A DNA stretch of 64,000 bases from Paramarasmius palmivorus (taxonomy: Eukaryota; Basidiomycota; Agaricomycetes; Agaricales; Marasmiaceae), in contig JAYKXP010000029.1 in NCBI GenBank assembly GCA_037176845.1, positions 186,001-250,000 of the forward strand, read 5' to 3'. Both the position numbers and the translations under genes were made by a program. The notes under the pieces were generated by a model, which worked only from the letters and a program-made list of their open reading frames with translations, searched no databases and had not been told where the DNA came from. This document shows, one piece after another, positions 47,868 to 60,955 of the stretch (position 1 is the stretch's first letter; the number at the start of each line of letters is the position of its first letter).

Positions 47868-49141
47868 CTATGAGTCTTCGGCAACCAAGGCATCTCCGAG
47901 CTTTCTGAGATGGTCAGGATTTGTTCTACAGCACCCTCCTACAAGGATCCTTTCCCAAACGCCAGAATCACGAATACTTTGGACTGCATCTCTCAATCCT
48001 GCGGCCCAAGAAGACCGTCTTTGCTCTTTGACGTGATCGTCTACATCATCCACCCATTTCTCGGCGACCACATCGTAGGTATCTCCGGCATTCGGATAAA
48101 GTACCAACCACAACCGACTTTTCAACGAATCATCTTCTCTCAATCGACAAACTTCCCTTTCGAACTCTCTCAGAAGGCCCGGAATAAATTCAAGGGATGT
48201 ACAGTTGATGCCGATTCCTCTCGGTCGAGGAAGGTCTCCAGTCAACTCTGCAAGCACCAGATCCCTCACCGTCAGTCTTGCCTCGCCGTTCCCAGTCCCT
48301 GTCAATCTCATTTCTGGCACTTTTCCGTCGGGGAATATTGAACTTATCCACCACGGCTTTTCCAACTCCTTCCTATCCTCAAAGGCATCCCGTACAGCAC
48401 GTCGGATGGCAGTCACCTCTCGCACCAAAGGAATAGTCTCGAACGCGAAACAATCGACTTTTTTCCACACCTCACGGCCAGCATCATCCTCCAAGAGCAT
48501 CTCCAACCTTCCTCGATGGAACTCGGCCAAAGCCTCGACAGAACTTTCCTCAAGCTCCAGTTCATCGTCCGTAAACGCATTTCGATGCTGAGCAGCACCT
48601 GGAACGTACTTCGTCGGCCCATACGGCGGTGGATACACCGCGTCCCACTCCTGTGGTGGATCCAGGCTGGCACCAAAGGGTCCCATTACGAAGGCGATAC
48701 CGACATCTTGTTCTGCAACCTGATTCTCCCCTTCATTGATGAATATCTTCCTTGCTTCACACGCCAGCTCAACTGATCTTCTCATGATCTCCTTCGCCGC
48801 ATTACGGTCGTTTATACCCGCCCTCTCAAACTCCATATACGAACATTGATATCTACACAATGACATGCCGAGACTTGAATACTTGCTATACATATAACCA
48901 GTTTAATTGAAAACTTACGTTGCTGTCGACAACATTCGTGTTCCCGCTCGTAAGAATGCCAAATGGGCTTGGATGATAACAGCGGGGCTGTCTAGTATAG
49001 CTTTGGTGGACCATAAGGGTTGATGGGAGACGTTGAGATGAAAGACTTGTTCTAATGTTGTCCCCTGGCCACAATTGAGTTGAATCGAGCTTGCTAACAG
49101 AATAGACTCACAAAGCCTCCGTCGAGAAGTGTGATAGTCAT
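47868..49141 (-). CDS. Homocysteine S-methyltransferase, three exons
   Basis: Exons 49141-49112, 49064-48919 and 48852-47868 join in frame (introns 47 and 66 nt) into 386 residues. The first 30-nt exon supplies MTITLLDGGF, which joins GTTLEQVFHLNVSHQPLWS, the family's glycine-rich opening; STATYQCSYMEFERAGI spans the second join. The zinc-binding cysteines are GINCTS and the C-terminal VGGCCRTNP, both present. The fold is the TIM-barrel of S-methylmethionine/AdoMet-dependent homocysteine methyltransferases (yeast Mht1/Sam4 type), which make methionine from homocysteine. It is cytosolic and housekeeping-like, and shares its direction with the redox genes on both sides without evident functional linkage. 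Confidence 0.92.
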
Positions 49142-49314
49142 CGTGGTTGGTGAGCAAGACACATACTTTGCGCATATCGATCTGAGTCAAGAGGTCCGGC
49201 CCGAGAAGTGCTCGGAAGATACCCGAACTAGAGGTGGAAGCCTAAGAGGAAACGCACCATACCCAATGCAACGTTATAATGATAGTGATAATGTACACGC
49301 CCTCTACCTCCTAT
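49142..49314. other. Short spacer
   Basis: 173 bp between the methyltransferase start and the stop of the upstream DOMON-b561 gene. The methyltransferase promoter must lie here or overlap the neighbour's 3' end. Confidence 0.5.
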
Positions 49315-51127
49315 TTAATAGTCCTTATATGTGTTTGACGGCATCATATGAATATCGTCCTCGTCCTCAAAGTCACCTCTTGTCACCCGATTTCTTTTTT
49401 CGCCTTCCTGCTTGTACTGTTTTGGCAAGAAGGCCAGACCAGCCGCGTATAATATCGGGAGAAGCTTGACACAGAAGGTACAAATGAGATCTTGTCGAAA
49501 ATCACGCAAGATAGGAAACAGACAACTTACCACTACCCAAATGATCCAGAGAGTGTTCGCCCCTGTGATCTCTTCTCTTCCCGTCGTCTTCGGCCATTCA
49601 TCAGCGTATCCCGTCCGCACTTGATATAATGCCGACCCAATAATGAACAATCCAAGGACAGCATGAAAATAGTTTTGAGGTGGTCGCCCAGGCTTTGAGG
49701 GTTTGACAAAGTGAATAAACGCTCCAAGGCTGCATTGGACGAGATAAAGGACAAATATGGCTATTCCCCATTTCTACACCATTGAACGAATCATTAGAGA
49801 TGTCAAAGGAAGGGTGGAACGGTATAAGGTCACCTTGTGGGTATCGTCCAAGTGCTGCGCTCCTGCTTTCGCAACTGCTTGGATTCCCATCGCAATACCA
49901 ACAACAATGGCTGGGCCCGCTAGATCGGATGTCAACCTGGGTTCTCGAAAAGGTAACATGGAACTTACCCAACAAGAATTGAATGATCCAGTGGCCTTTG
50001 AACCATGTATCCGTAAATGTCCTGAGATACCTCGCAAGTAACGTCCCTGCCGGAAGCAACAACAAGAATCCGATAACACAGAATATCGCGTGCGCGACAA
50101 TTAATTTTTGATACGGAAGGAGCGGGAGCTCGTGTTCGCTAGAGTCTGTGTTCGAGTTTCCATTACCGCCAGAGCCAGTCGAAGGAGTGGTCGCAGAAGG
50201 ATCTTTGGCGAGGTTCAAGCTTGCCCTTCCCTTGTCTCTATGCTGTTGAATCGTTGCATCAATATTACTACTGCCCGGGTTTTCGTCGCCCCACGCCCAG
50301 ATGAAGCTTTGAGTTGTCTTGCCGTCAGACTTCAGTCAGCACGTCAGTGTGAACAGCATGATGTGTCGTAAAGGAGTAGACAGATGTGGTTAGTGAGCTG
50401 TCGACACGTATGTCACCAAGCACTCACAGGAATGGTGAAAGTGAACTTGGTGTTTCCGCTTGATGCCTAAGGTGAGAAAGTATCAAAATCCGACCCTTCG
50501 AATGTGGTGAGAATCAGGCACAGGCCACGTACCGAACTAGACGCTTGGACCAAGGCGGCGACACGATCAGGGTTTTGAATAACTTTGGGTTCGGCGTAGC
50601 CACTGGCTTGTCGCTGGGATAGTGTAATTGAACCATCGGAGTTGGACCATAAAACCACCATCGGAGTGCCAATCATTGATTGTCCAAGACCACTGCACAG
50701 GATGTATGTGTAAGTAGGGTAAAGCAGACTGGAGAAGACACTGACATTGCCATCCACCCAGGTGTGGATGTTGAATCCTTGGGAGTCAATTCATCTGTAA
50801 CAAATTCGTTGGATCGATAGGTATGCTATTGAACGGAATAAGACCAACACTGAACGGTGGAACCACTGAGGGTAGCGTTCACGCAGAGTTTCTAGCAGCA
50901 AATCAGCACGACCAAAGCTGTTGAGGCGTTCCAAACTCACATAAGAGCAATATGAATCGCCAGTTACAGTGCTACTCTGTCTTTCTATTAGATCAATTCC
51001 CTGAAATCGAGTGAATACGCTGTACGAACGAAACGTGAGGTCCACTTACAGGGGACTTTCCAGCCACGCCGGACCCAATTAATGTCAGCGATAGAAAGCT
51101 GAAAGTAAGTACTGCTAACGATGTCAT
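49315..51127 (-). CDS. DOMON/CDH-cytochrome plus cytochrome b561 membrane protein, copy 1
   Basis: The ATG at 51125-51127 gives a signal peptide (LAVLTFSFLSLTLIGSGVAG). Short introns then lead to CVNATLSGSTVQYELTPKDS and PGWMAIGLGQSMIGTPMVVL. These are the start of a DOMON-type cellobiose-dehydrogenase cytochrome domain (Met of QSM is the likely axial haem ligand), continuing as WSNSDGSITLSQRQASG. A Ser/Gly/Asn linker leads to the b561 part: LIVAHAIFCVIGFLLLLPAG (His), YLRTFTDTWFKGHWIIQFLL (His) and further helices including YQVRTGYADEWPKTTG, ending LLPILYAAGLAFLPKQYKQE and a charged tail. The architecture is that of fungal iron-reductase-domain proteins: an extracellular haem domain passing electrons to or from a transmembrane b561 core. 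A paralogue lies directly upstream on the same strand. Confidence 0.85.
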
Positions 51128-51508
51128 GGAGGAGAGAGGAAACGAAGGGGATTGCCTTCAACATTCCCCTGAATCAGTATTATAGTAACCATCCAGGAGA
51201 CCGCAGTCATTTATTCGAATAACCCATTTTGGTGTAGTTTGATAAGGGTGTAACGACGTGTAACACCCGGAAGGTGGGAATAGCAGCTGAAGGTACAGTA
51301 ACGATGCAGGTACCCGAATCCGTTCTCCGGATTACCGAAGTACCGCACCGAACGTGATTGATTGAGCTTGGCCACTGACACGAATCAGAATTGTGACTTG
51401 TTGCGGTGAATGATATAGTCCTGAAATACGACAGACATATTGTAAGTAATTACACAAGTATTGCGAAAATCAATGGTGTAAACCAGGAGACGAAACCGAT
51501 CTAATTTA
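51128..51508. other. Spacer between the two DOMON-b561 genes
   Basis: About 380 bp. It holds the promoter of the downstream copy, with no gene seen. Confidence 0.5.
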
Positions 51509-53210
51509 TCAAAGGGCATTGCTTCCGACCTTGCCGCCCGAAGCTCTAGATTGCCTTTCCTGTCGCAATTGTTTAGGAAGAAAAGCAAGCCCCACAAAAT
51601 AGAGGACTGGTAGAAGCTATAGGTGTTGATCAATATTTTGGACTCCAGTCCAACACTAAACACTTACCGCAACCCAAATATACCAGATGATGTTCACACC
51701 GTTCGACACTGCTCCACGACCGGACACTCTCGGCCACTCGTTCCTGTAACCGGTACGGACTTGGTACAGCGCGAGAGCGATGATAAGTAAACCCAGCACG
51801 GCATGGAGGTAATTTTGTGGGGGACGTCCGGCTGATTTCGATGGTTTGAAGAAATGGATGACAGCCCCCAGGGAGCACTGGACAAAATAGAGAACGAAAA
51901 GTGCTACACCAAGTCGCTATTAATGGGGATGTACATCAGCAGCCTGAACGAACTTGACGGTGAATGCTAACCATGTGCGTATCGTCGAGATGTTCTCCTC
52001 CTAAATCCGACACCCCTTGGATGCCTAACGCAACTCCGGCGATAATGACAGTGCCAGCTGGATTCGAAGCATCGGCATGATGTGAAACATGTTACGGTCA
52101 AAGCGCTACTCACCAAATACTTGTACAGCCCAATGGGCTTTGAACCAGACCGATGTGAATGTCCGGAAGTACCGGGATAACAATGCGCCAATGGGAAGGA
52201 AAAGAAGGTAGCCCAGGGTGCATAGAATTGCGTGTGCAACAAACTTCTTCTCGTAGGAGGTAAGCGGCCTGCTCTCCGACGACCCAGAGGATCCTGAGGA
52301 TCCACCTGATAGGTTAAGAGAAGTAACACCCATGTCACTATGCTGAACGATTGTTGCGCTGGTCGAGGATGACCCTGGATTGGTTGAACTGAACGCCCAA
52401 ATCAAAGTTGGGTTGGTGCTTCCATCCGACTGTGTAATGGGAATGTTCAGAGGGCGTCGATCAAGGAAAACAGAATGACGAAAACTGACCGGGATACTGA
52501 AAGCGTATTTAATGTCACCCGAGGTCTGAGAAGCGTGAGCAGTCAGAAGTTGAACAGATCCGTAGATATAGGAGATGAATTTACAGAGCTGAGGCTATCC
52601 TCGAGAGTTGCGACTCGAGCAGGATTACTGACGACTGTCGGCATATTATGTCCGGACGCTTGACGTTGAGATAATGTTATCGTTCCATCCGAATTCGACC
52701 ATAGAATAACCATTGGGCTGCCTGACATCTGCGATCCAAACCCGCTGGCGCCAGCGTCAGACCGGGTATTATATTGTGAACTGCCAGCGGACTTACATTC
52801 CCATCCATCCCGGCGTCCTGCTTCCCGTACTTGATAAGATATCTGTGAATGAATTGTTGGAGCTATTCGCATCACGTCCAGAAGAACTGACATTGAATGG
52901 TTGACCCGCTCAACGTAGCGTTGATGCACATGTTCTGTAGACGGCTCAGTTCAGAATAGTATCGTTCGGCGCACGCATGTCAGAGACGTACCGTTGAACA
53001 ACTCGAGGCAGTCGTCACACTAGTGCTATTAGTGGATGTATCACCCGTTGTATTCGAGGAAGACCCATAATCGGTTTGTCGAGGGAGTAAGATGTTCTGC
53101 AAGTGGTAAGTCTAGGAAATGTGAAAGACATAAAAACTCACAGGATCGTATATTGACGCCGTCGTAGTCGTTGCAAGAAGAGAGAAAGCTGAAAAGATGA
53201 GCAGCTTCAT
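51509..53210 (-). CDS. DOMON/CDH-cytochrome plus cytochrome b561 membrane protein, copy 2
   Basis: The ATG at 53208-53210 gives the signal peptide MKLLIFSAFSLLATTTTAS. Introns split the next exons (NILLPRQTDYGSSSNTTG; NMCINATLSGSTIQY; PGWMGIGFGSQMSGSPMVI). The haem domain continues WSNSDGTITLSQRQASGHN. A Gly/Ser linker precedes the b561 helices (KKFVAHAILCTLGYLLFLP, FTSVWFKAHWAVQ, YFVQCSLGAVIHFFKPSKSA, YQVRTGYRNEWPRVSGRG). The last exon must use the acceptor CTATAG near 51613 to give LLPVLYFVGLAFLPKQLRQE, matching copy 1, and stops at 51509-51511. A competing acceptor 8 nt downstream gives a different hydrophobic tail. The tandem paralogue indicates a local duplication. Confidence 0.85.
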
Positions 53211-53889
53211 GGTGAATGGAAGGGGGAACGGTTGTCAAGGCGGTTTGAAGCATGTTTGACGCGAGGGCTTTTATAAAAATGATATACTTGGTCTTCAGGG
53301 GATAGATACACTGCTCGAATGACTGACTGCGGAGTCCCTTAGCGATCCATCGTAGAGTTTAAGAAATTCACGATACCTTTTCAATTGATTTCCCGGCTTC
53401 CGAGGCATCATCGGCCACTTCCCAAGACATCCACAAAGAGAAATTGAAATCTATTGAGCCAACGGCTGCAACTGCTGGAATGATGTGATATGAAGATGGA
53501 AGTAAAAAGAAGGAAACGCGACGATGGCTGTGCACTGACGACGTTGAAGCTGTTGAGATAGAAGGCAGATGATTGGCCGCAGCAACATTGATCGAACCCG
53601 AATTACGTTCAATTGAGACATTTACGGTGATCCAGTCAGGCGTTCCGGTTTTTCCATAAAATCTGACAAAGTCTTGCAGATAAGCCAGCTGGGGTCGTGC
53701 TGGGGTACAACCTAGGCAGGGGTGTAAAAGGGTGTAGATCCCGAAAAGTTGCTAAAAAAGGTGCGTGTTCGCCCACGACCTCTCGGTGCACGCCGTTGGG
53801 GTACGGTTCATTATACATTAACTTGTACTGTTCATGTTGGTAGCATTCCTGTAACGAAATACTATGTACGTACTAGATACAGGTGTAAT
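53211..53889. other. Intergenic stretch
   Basis: About 680 bp between the start of DOMON-b561 copy 2 and the 3' end of the Api5-like gene. Apart from the TATA element at 53268-53275 nothing is supported. Confidence 0.5.
53268..53275 (-). promoter_or_regulatory. Probable TATA box of DOMON-b561 copy 2
   Basis: TATAAAAG on the minus strand about 60 bp before the ATG. Confidence 0.55.
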
Positions 53890-56106
53890 TCATCGGAGAC
53901 TGCCTCTCTTCTTCCTGCGCCCACTTCGCTCTGGTTCTGACGAAATGTTCCTGTCCAGCCGATTCATAAGCGACCCTTGGCGTGAACGGTCATGGGCTGG
54001 ATTGTCAGGATCTGGCGGCGCCGGGGAATTATTCTGCAGCCTTGCCGCTCCTTTGATACTTAGTTCTCCCATCCCTTGACTCGGTAAGTGCTGCGGAGCC
54101 CCCCCAGATTGCAATTTTTGGTCAACCTTGTCCGTTCGTCCGTTGGCACTAACCGAAGAGGTACGCAATCGACTCAACAATGACGGTGCATCGCTGTCTT
54201 GGGAAGCCATCGTACTTCCACCACCTTTCTTCGCTTTCTTCGTTGCGCGAGGTGAATCCTCTTCGTTGAAAGGGTGTTTTCTACTTTCCGGGGCACTTGA
54301 GGGCCCAACCGATGATGGACCAGCGATGACTTGAACAGGGTCTAATTTGGGCCTTTGGGACGTGTAAGATGAGGCTGGCCGTTGCGGTAGCGGGTGAATG
54401 CCATTGGTACCAGAAGCTATAGGTGACGGTAAAGCGATTGATGCTGACTCAGGCTTCTTTGGTAAGACCAAGGGCTGCTCGAAAGGAAAATGGTCAAAAC
54501 AGAACGACATAAGAGTGGTACTTTTTGCGAACCCTAATTAAATCATGGAGTTCTCTCAGCTCTCCTGGTTTGGTTTGTATCACCTTACTGAGAAGTTGTA
54601 TGGAGTTGGTGACGACGCCAGGCATTTGCCAGCCAGCTTTAACCATCTGGGGAATATTCAATCAAGACAGGAATGTCCATGAGAACATTTGCCTTACGTC
54701 TGAGGCGCACTGCAGTAGAGAATGGCATGCTTTACGTGTCTGCTCTTGCGACAAATCGGAAGTAGATAGCCACTGCCAAGAAAACGAGTCAGCAAGCAGA
54801 TTCCCAGTAGGGTAAACGTACCCACTTCAAAGCAGAAATGGCCCCGAACAAGTATGTCTTTCGCCAACTTCTGATTCTGATCTCTCGACTTGGCAGTCAC
54901 AGCTGTCTCGGTCAGAGCTAATACGATTAGAAGCTGATCCTGTGGCGCTAGCCTTTGCAGCACAGATTTTGCAATCAAGGGTTGGTAAAAGCTGAACAAG
55001 TCTTCAAGGTTTCCAAGATTCCGTTCAAGGAAAAGAGAGTTCAGCAACTCAAGATATGGGCGAGAATGCGTCAGAGGTGCGATCTTTTCGGTGGTAGACA
55101 GGTCGTTCGAACGGGAGTCTTTGGCCTTTGCTAGGACGAATTGACAAAGCTCGGCAGCTGAACTAGGATGGGAATTAAACGATTGAAGGTGGAGTAGTAT
55201 GTCTTTGACGATGATTTGGGTATCTGCGTCTCCGGCTTTGGGAAGGGCCTAGAGGTACATTGATAAGTAGTGAAGCGGACATGTGGCGGTAGACTGACCG
55301 ACATGAGTCCTGAAATTAGAACATTTTCTGCTTCACTACCAGGTGCGGCTAGTTTGCTCCACTGATCCCTCTTGACTTCATTGGTGACAAAATCGAGAAC
55401 AAGGCCGCGTAGGCGGTCTCTCATTGCTTGTTCCTCTTCATCCATGACTTGATCTTGCTGCGGTAAAATTTGATCGCAAAAGACGCCGAGAGTAACACGA
55501 GGGTCCATCTGCAAATGTTCTACCAGTGCCTTGCGAACAACGTTGACTTCGTTGGGTTCATCTACACTTGCATCAGTAGTGGCAGTAGCAGCATCGAACT
55601 GTTACTCACCGCTTTGAAGCAACTGAACAAGTACGTCCGCATTCCTTTTTATCCACTTATTCTCCGCTCGAGATAATAGTGAGAGCGTCCGATAACCCTC
55701 TATCCGAACCTAGCATAACCTGAACACCTGTTCCGTCAACAACGTCCACCCAAACACACCTTCGAGTCTTGGTCTTCACATAGATCATAAATAGAATTAA
55801 TGGCGTCCTCTTCGAGGTCCGGAAAATCCTGAAAAAGTTCTGCCATGTTCCCAGCTGCATAAATCTTCACTGAAGAAGACGGTGAGTGGGTTGCATCAAT
55901 TAATTGCTGAAGAGCATTGCGTCTCTGTAGTTGTCTGCTCCATCATTTGCTTTTGACGAGACATAGAACAAGGTAGTACCGTAATTCCAGTCTTGTCCGG
56001 GCTACCTCTTGCTCTTTTCATGACATCTACAGAGCGGATTTATTAGAGAACCCACGTAGAATGTGGTGTACGCACGTTGCAAGGTCCTCTCGTTGATCTC
56101 CGACAT
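53890..56106 (-). CDS. Api5-like (apoptosis inhibitor 5 family) protein, multi-exon
   Basis: The ATG at 56104-56106 opens MSEINERTLQ and joins HVMKRARGSPDKTGIT, then RRNALQQLIDATHSPSSSVK through introns of about 45-60 nt. The HEAT-like repeats of the family follow: YAAGNMAELFQDFPDLEEDA, INSIYDLCEDQDSKVRIEGY, KWIKRNADVLVQLLQS, and LQMDPRVTLGVFCDQILPQ. Later exons give WLSTSDLSQEQTRKACHSLL and VKAGWQMPGVVTNSIQLL. The last join (GTAAGG donor inside CTCAGTAAGG) brings in a disordered, NLS-bearing C-terminus (ATKKAKKGGG, GRRKKRG). Api5 proteins are nuclear and have been linked in animals to survival signalling and mRNA export. The fungal role is unclear. The C-terminal 200 residues are fungal-specific. 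Confidence 0.8.
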
Positions 56107-56286
56107 CCCCTCGCACGTATCCTCTGACAGTGTAGAGTCTGTAAAAGACTAAGTAGGCCGGACCAGCAAGTCGCGGTCGAGGCTAAAAGTTCGAGGCTTA
56201 CTTAAGCACTGGAGGGGCTAATAGCGCCTGCAAATCATGCGTGTAAACGAGAAACTACGGAATTACATTAGACTGCTGTCTACCAT
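56107..56286. other. Short spacer
   Basis: 180 bp between the Api5-like start and the stop of the upstream membrane-protein gene; presumably the Api5-like promoter. Confidence 0.5.
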
Positions 56287-59200
56287 CTACCGAAAAACTG
56301 TGGTATCACTTTCGGGCTCCCCCTTAACAAACAGAGCTTCAAATTCTTCAGGAGTTTGACCAATGACACCGAAAGCATCTTGTAGTGTACGACCTAGGTT
56401 CTTCAGCTCTTGAGTCACTCCCTTCATCGTCAGAGCATAAGCGAAGAAGAGGAGCTGCCTGGATCCTTTGACATCCCGATTCCTGACAACTTCCAGTCTT
56501 CGAATCGCATCAACCTAAGAGAGAAAAAGGTCAATGTCCGATTCTGCTAGAGGATACATAGAATAACTATTACCAGCCGTTGTCGGGATTCCTCGGCAGG
56601 AGGTAGGTATGGTGGTAATGGTGCCTTGAGCTGAAAGGCAGATGCCAGAATCGAGAAGAACAGGATGATATTGCCGACCATATCACGTCTCTCGTTATTC
56701 ACTGGGACGATGAAATCCTTACGGACACTCTATAAATTAAGGCAGGTAAGTAACGCCCCCATATTCGAAACCGGATAGACTTACAGTATACCTGAAACCT
56801 GATGAATATCAAAACATCAAAAAGACAAGATCCACGCACCATTCTTCTCTCGTCGTGACACAACGCATGCTATGTAGTCTATCCAGGATTGTTTGCAGGC
56901 TGGTCAATATCCCCCGATATAGCGCAATCGGAAACGGGCCCTTGAGACGTGGTTCATGCTGAGTTTGCGCAAGTAATCCTTGCAGCTCGATTAGTTTGAT
57001 CTGTAGATGAAGTTCCCTGTACAAGGTTCATCAATAATAGATTGCTAGAAACGAACAAAGATGCCAACATTGCCATGAACTCTTGGATCGAGTTGCTCAA
57101 CCTCGATTGTTGGAGTGATATCGATGAATCGGAGTGTTCGTGATCTGAACCGTCGTCCTTGTACTCTGGTGAGAACGAGTTTGATGCCACCAGACGAGTG
57201 TAGAGCCATCCCATGTTCAAACAGAACCTGATCAAACAGATTAGTACCACAGGCATCTGACTCGATTTCATGTATCACATACTCTCCAAGAGCCCGACTA
57301 AGCTCACGTCTAGCTTCCGTCGGCCACCAGAACCTTGAAACCAAAGCAGCCCATACCACACCTACAGTGACGGCAAGAGCACGATGCCAAGCAATGTCCA
57401 CCACCGATAGGTCTTTTACTCGAAGATTGTAACTGCGTAGGGCGTTCATTCCGAGTTCGCAATCTGGAAATGGTAGTAGACGTACCAGTAGAGGCAGGTA
57501 AGATTGTATGTGAGAAGTACGAATCGCGCCGAAGGCGCGTAACTAGGCATGCCGACGAGGACATAGAAACACGGTATTGAATAAAAGAATCCGAATATAG
57601 CCAGCACAGGTGCATTTTCGGGAAACAGCGAATAAACGCCTGCTGCTATAGCCGCGCTGAAACTGAAATAGCAAATCAGACCAAAAAAGAACGGCTATTG
57701 ATCGGCTAAGTACTTACACAGTACCCAAAACGCGATGCAGGCCCATGAAATTAGTCTAGGTGGGCTCGTTAAATTGTGTCTGAGAGTAACGCGCAACCTA
57801 CTTACAGCACCGATGGTTGGGGACATCACAACGAAATACTGCAAAAATTCTAGTGAGCTGTCGAGATACATATCAGAATCAGGTTGTACCCACCGAGATC
57901 AACGCCCAATCTCCATAATAGCTCACAAAAATAGGTCTGGTACTATCAAAGAAGGCCGGTGCAGCTAGAATCGCCGTGGCCATGCCCGTCTTGATGGCAT
58001 ACTTTGCATCTCTTTGACCAAGTCTTTTGCTCAAAGACCATAGTCGCTGCTTCAGCCTCCCCGTAAAGGACATATCCTTCCTAGACGGCGTTTGCAAGGT
58101 GTTGGGGGCATGAGGTCGGATCTTAGGGAACCACGGTCGTATCCGACGTTTCTCGGGGACAAGATACTGCGCTATGTGAGGATCATTATGCGAGAACACG
58201 AACCACAAGACAATGGTAACTCACAAATCCTTCTCCCCAAACCGGCTCTTTTCTTCGGACCACCGCCATTAAGTCCATTAACTGGCTCACGTTTCTTCAG
58301 CATGTTTTTCATACCGCGCAGAGAGCCTGCGCAAATGTTGCAAACACGTCCCCACCAACGGCTCCATGTCAACCTCTGTTGTTCGATCGTGTATATCCTT
58401 TCCATAGCATCAATGAGCGACGTGAGCTCCGACGCAAACTCTTGCAAAGTGAAGATGAAGCTATATCAACCGCTTAGTGCCATATTATCAATCGAATGGA
58501 AAGGTACTCACAAGTACACCAAAAACACATGTTCATTATCCTGTCCCGTCAGGAACGTGTTCTCCTTCGTGTCAAAGGCGTATGCACTGAAGGACATACT
58601 CCTCGAAGGCTCTGCTGCCGGTATAGTGGGTGAAGCCCCAGCAGATGCCGAGCCATCTAGTCGACCTGAGGGCCACTGTAAGATGTTGCTGATGTCACTC
58701 TTCCGGTATAAACGAATAAGAGCATGATTCGAGGTGCTCTCAAATCTCAACAAGGCCTTGTCGATGTCGCCAATCAGCTCAGAGAATTCGCCGGGATCAA
58801 AGACTGCCGCGCTACGGGTGTTTTTGCGACGATGATGGTGGTGATGATGAATCTGCATCTGGGATTGTACGAATGATTCTCGAAGGCGTTTCAGGGACAT
58901 TATACATGTTGACTGTAAATCGCTTTGTGTTAGTCAACACTAATGAAAGAGACTATCCTGGATGCTGACCGAAAGCGCTTTTAGCGGGGGACCTAAATCA
59001 TCAACCAGATCCCCAAACATCGCCGCCGCCGCTCTGAGTGTGGCAGTCTCCTCATCCTCTTCAGCTACGGCCTCTTCCTGCGCCTCAGGGACCGAGACAT
59101 CAACCAGTGGACCCTGATCATTCCCTCGCTTGCTTTTCCGATTTTTCACCTTCTTTTCCACCACACCTGCCTGCGTCAACTCATACTGCAGCCTCGTACC

Positions 59201-60955
59201 ACTCCGCAGTCCATTCAGATGTTGACCTAACCGATTAAGGCATCCAATTGCGTCTTCGTAGGCCTTCTCCCGTTTATTCTCCGTTTTAATTCCTCTGCTT
59301 CCCCACAAAGATGCATCACCGTTTTGACCTTGCTCCATGACGTCCTCTATCGGGGAAGGTTGTCGAAATCTTCCCCAGAAGAGCCACTCGGTCCGAGCTT
59401 CTTTGAGGTTCTTCTTCAGGCTAGTGAAACTGCTTTGATGGGCTTCGACAGCGCGTTGGAGTTTCCCCTGACTTTTCTTGTGACTTTCTTCGAGTAGGAA
59501 GGTGTCGGTAAGCATCCCGAGAAGGGTAGAGAAGGAGTCCAGGGTCTTCGTCATGTTCGACTGGAGATTGGAGGTGGCAGTCGTTGGCCAGATGAAGTAA
59601 CACACCAAATTTGACACAACAGTGCCACAAAGGACGATGAATGTGACTTGGAGCAGCGTGTGCAGGCCACCTTCTTTGACAACACTGACTCAATTGATCA
59701 GCGGAGAAAGAAGCGAATAGAAGACCGTGCTCACACGACGAAGATTATGATGGATATCATGCTACAGGCTAGAGCGGGTCGATTCTCAGAACATCAAACA
59801 GATACGAATTGACAATACTTACCGGTACCAAACTGCGGATTGGCCATCCATAACTTCATCCAAGCCAAAAAGCTCATACTAAGCCCAACCCAGGCGATAG
59901 CAATGAGGTCAGCGAGCCATTCCCACCCAGGTTGAACATCGATCCACCAAAACATTGACATGCTCGCCAGTGAAACGAAAGCGGCGTAGAGCAAGCCAAG
60001 AATGCAGAATATGTCGGCCTCGAGCATTCCACCCATTGTCTTCGCCGGGTTGAAGTAAACAGCCCTGAACAATGTCAATGATTTGAAAGAGCAAGTTAAA
60101 AGAAAGAACTCACACTGTAGCGACCATGTGTCCACTTGGTAAAGGTTTACCACCCCCGGTCCCATAAGGCATCAAGTCGCTCATGAAACTTGACAGATAG
60201 GGAGAGTACGTGAAGAGTGAGGCGACAAAATACGCGATGGAGCATTTGAGAATGTTTCGGTAAAGGACTGGGATTTGTGTAAGGCGTCGAGGGGAGTACC
60301 ATTTAGGTGTTTCGGGCTCCTGGACCTGAGGCAAACTCGAAGTCGAATGTGTTGATTCTGTATCGGATTCAGAATCAGAGTCGGACGTTTCAGTGTCTGA
60401 CTCCATTCTGTCTGTTCCATCCCCGAATGGATTGGTCTGAATTTGTTGTTGTGCTACGGGAGACTGAATATTCCCGCCAAAATATGAATCCGTAACGCTG
60501 CCTCGAGGGGTGGCCTCCCCACTACCGCTACGAACATCTCTGTTGGATCTTCTTCTCCTCATCGACCCCGGGCTCTTCAACTGTCCTTCGTTCTCCATCA
60601 ACTGGCCGAAAACTGACCACTCGTGCTGAGGTGCTTTAGGACGAGATCTGCTCCTTTGAACACTCGAAGGTAGGCGATAGAAAGAGGGCCTTCCGCGAGA
60701 ATCCTGCGCGTGTGGTGTTGACACGCTTCGCCCCAATGAAGGGCGATTACGCGCTGAGCTTTCGCCCATTTCGGGGGTTCTAGTTAATATCCGTGGGGTG
60801 CTTGGAGAGTCAAATCGACGATCCTCCGGGCTGCCGACGAACGCGCCATGATGGCTTGAATCTTCGGTGGGCGTTGCTGCGCCTGCCGGTGTAGGGGGGT
60901 GTATAAATGAGATCCAAGACGAGCTCGAGCCTATATTTTCATCTTCGGAAGGCAT
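56287..60955 (-). CDS. Brefeldin A-sensitivity (Bre4)/FUSC-type membrane protein, many exons
   Basis: ATG at 60953-60955 (MPSEDENIGSSSSWISF). About 250 residues are disordered and Ser/Arg/Asp-rich (SDTETSDSDSESDTESTHS). The first membrane block follows (LYRNILKCSIAYFVASLFTY, HMVATVAVYFNPAKTMGGML, IFCILGLLYAAFVSLASM, WLADLIAIAWVGLSMSFLAW) and continues VSNLVCYFIWPTTATSN. A long cytosolic part (TLDSFSTLLGMLTDTFLLEE; a natural six-histidine run IHHHHHHRRK) precedes the second block (KYAIKTGMATAILAAPAFFD, SYYGDWALIS). The last exon runs VDAIRRLEVVRNRDVKGS to FVKGEPESDTTVFR, stop 56287-56289. Two FUSC-like halves with NPAKT and duplicated helices match the fungal Bre4/aromatic-acid-exporter-like family, implicated in endomembrane function and drug tolerance. 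Several of the roughly 15 joins were checked; the middle ones were not. Confidence 0.8.

Noticed and set aside
58846..58875. Six-histidine tract in the Bre4-like protein as a vector tag
   Set aside because: It sits inside a conserved coding exon with mixed CAC/CAT codons and natural flanks; an ordinary low-complexity run.
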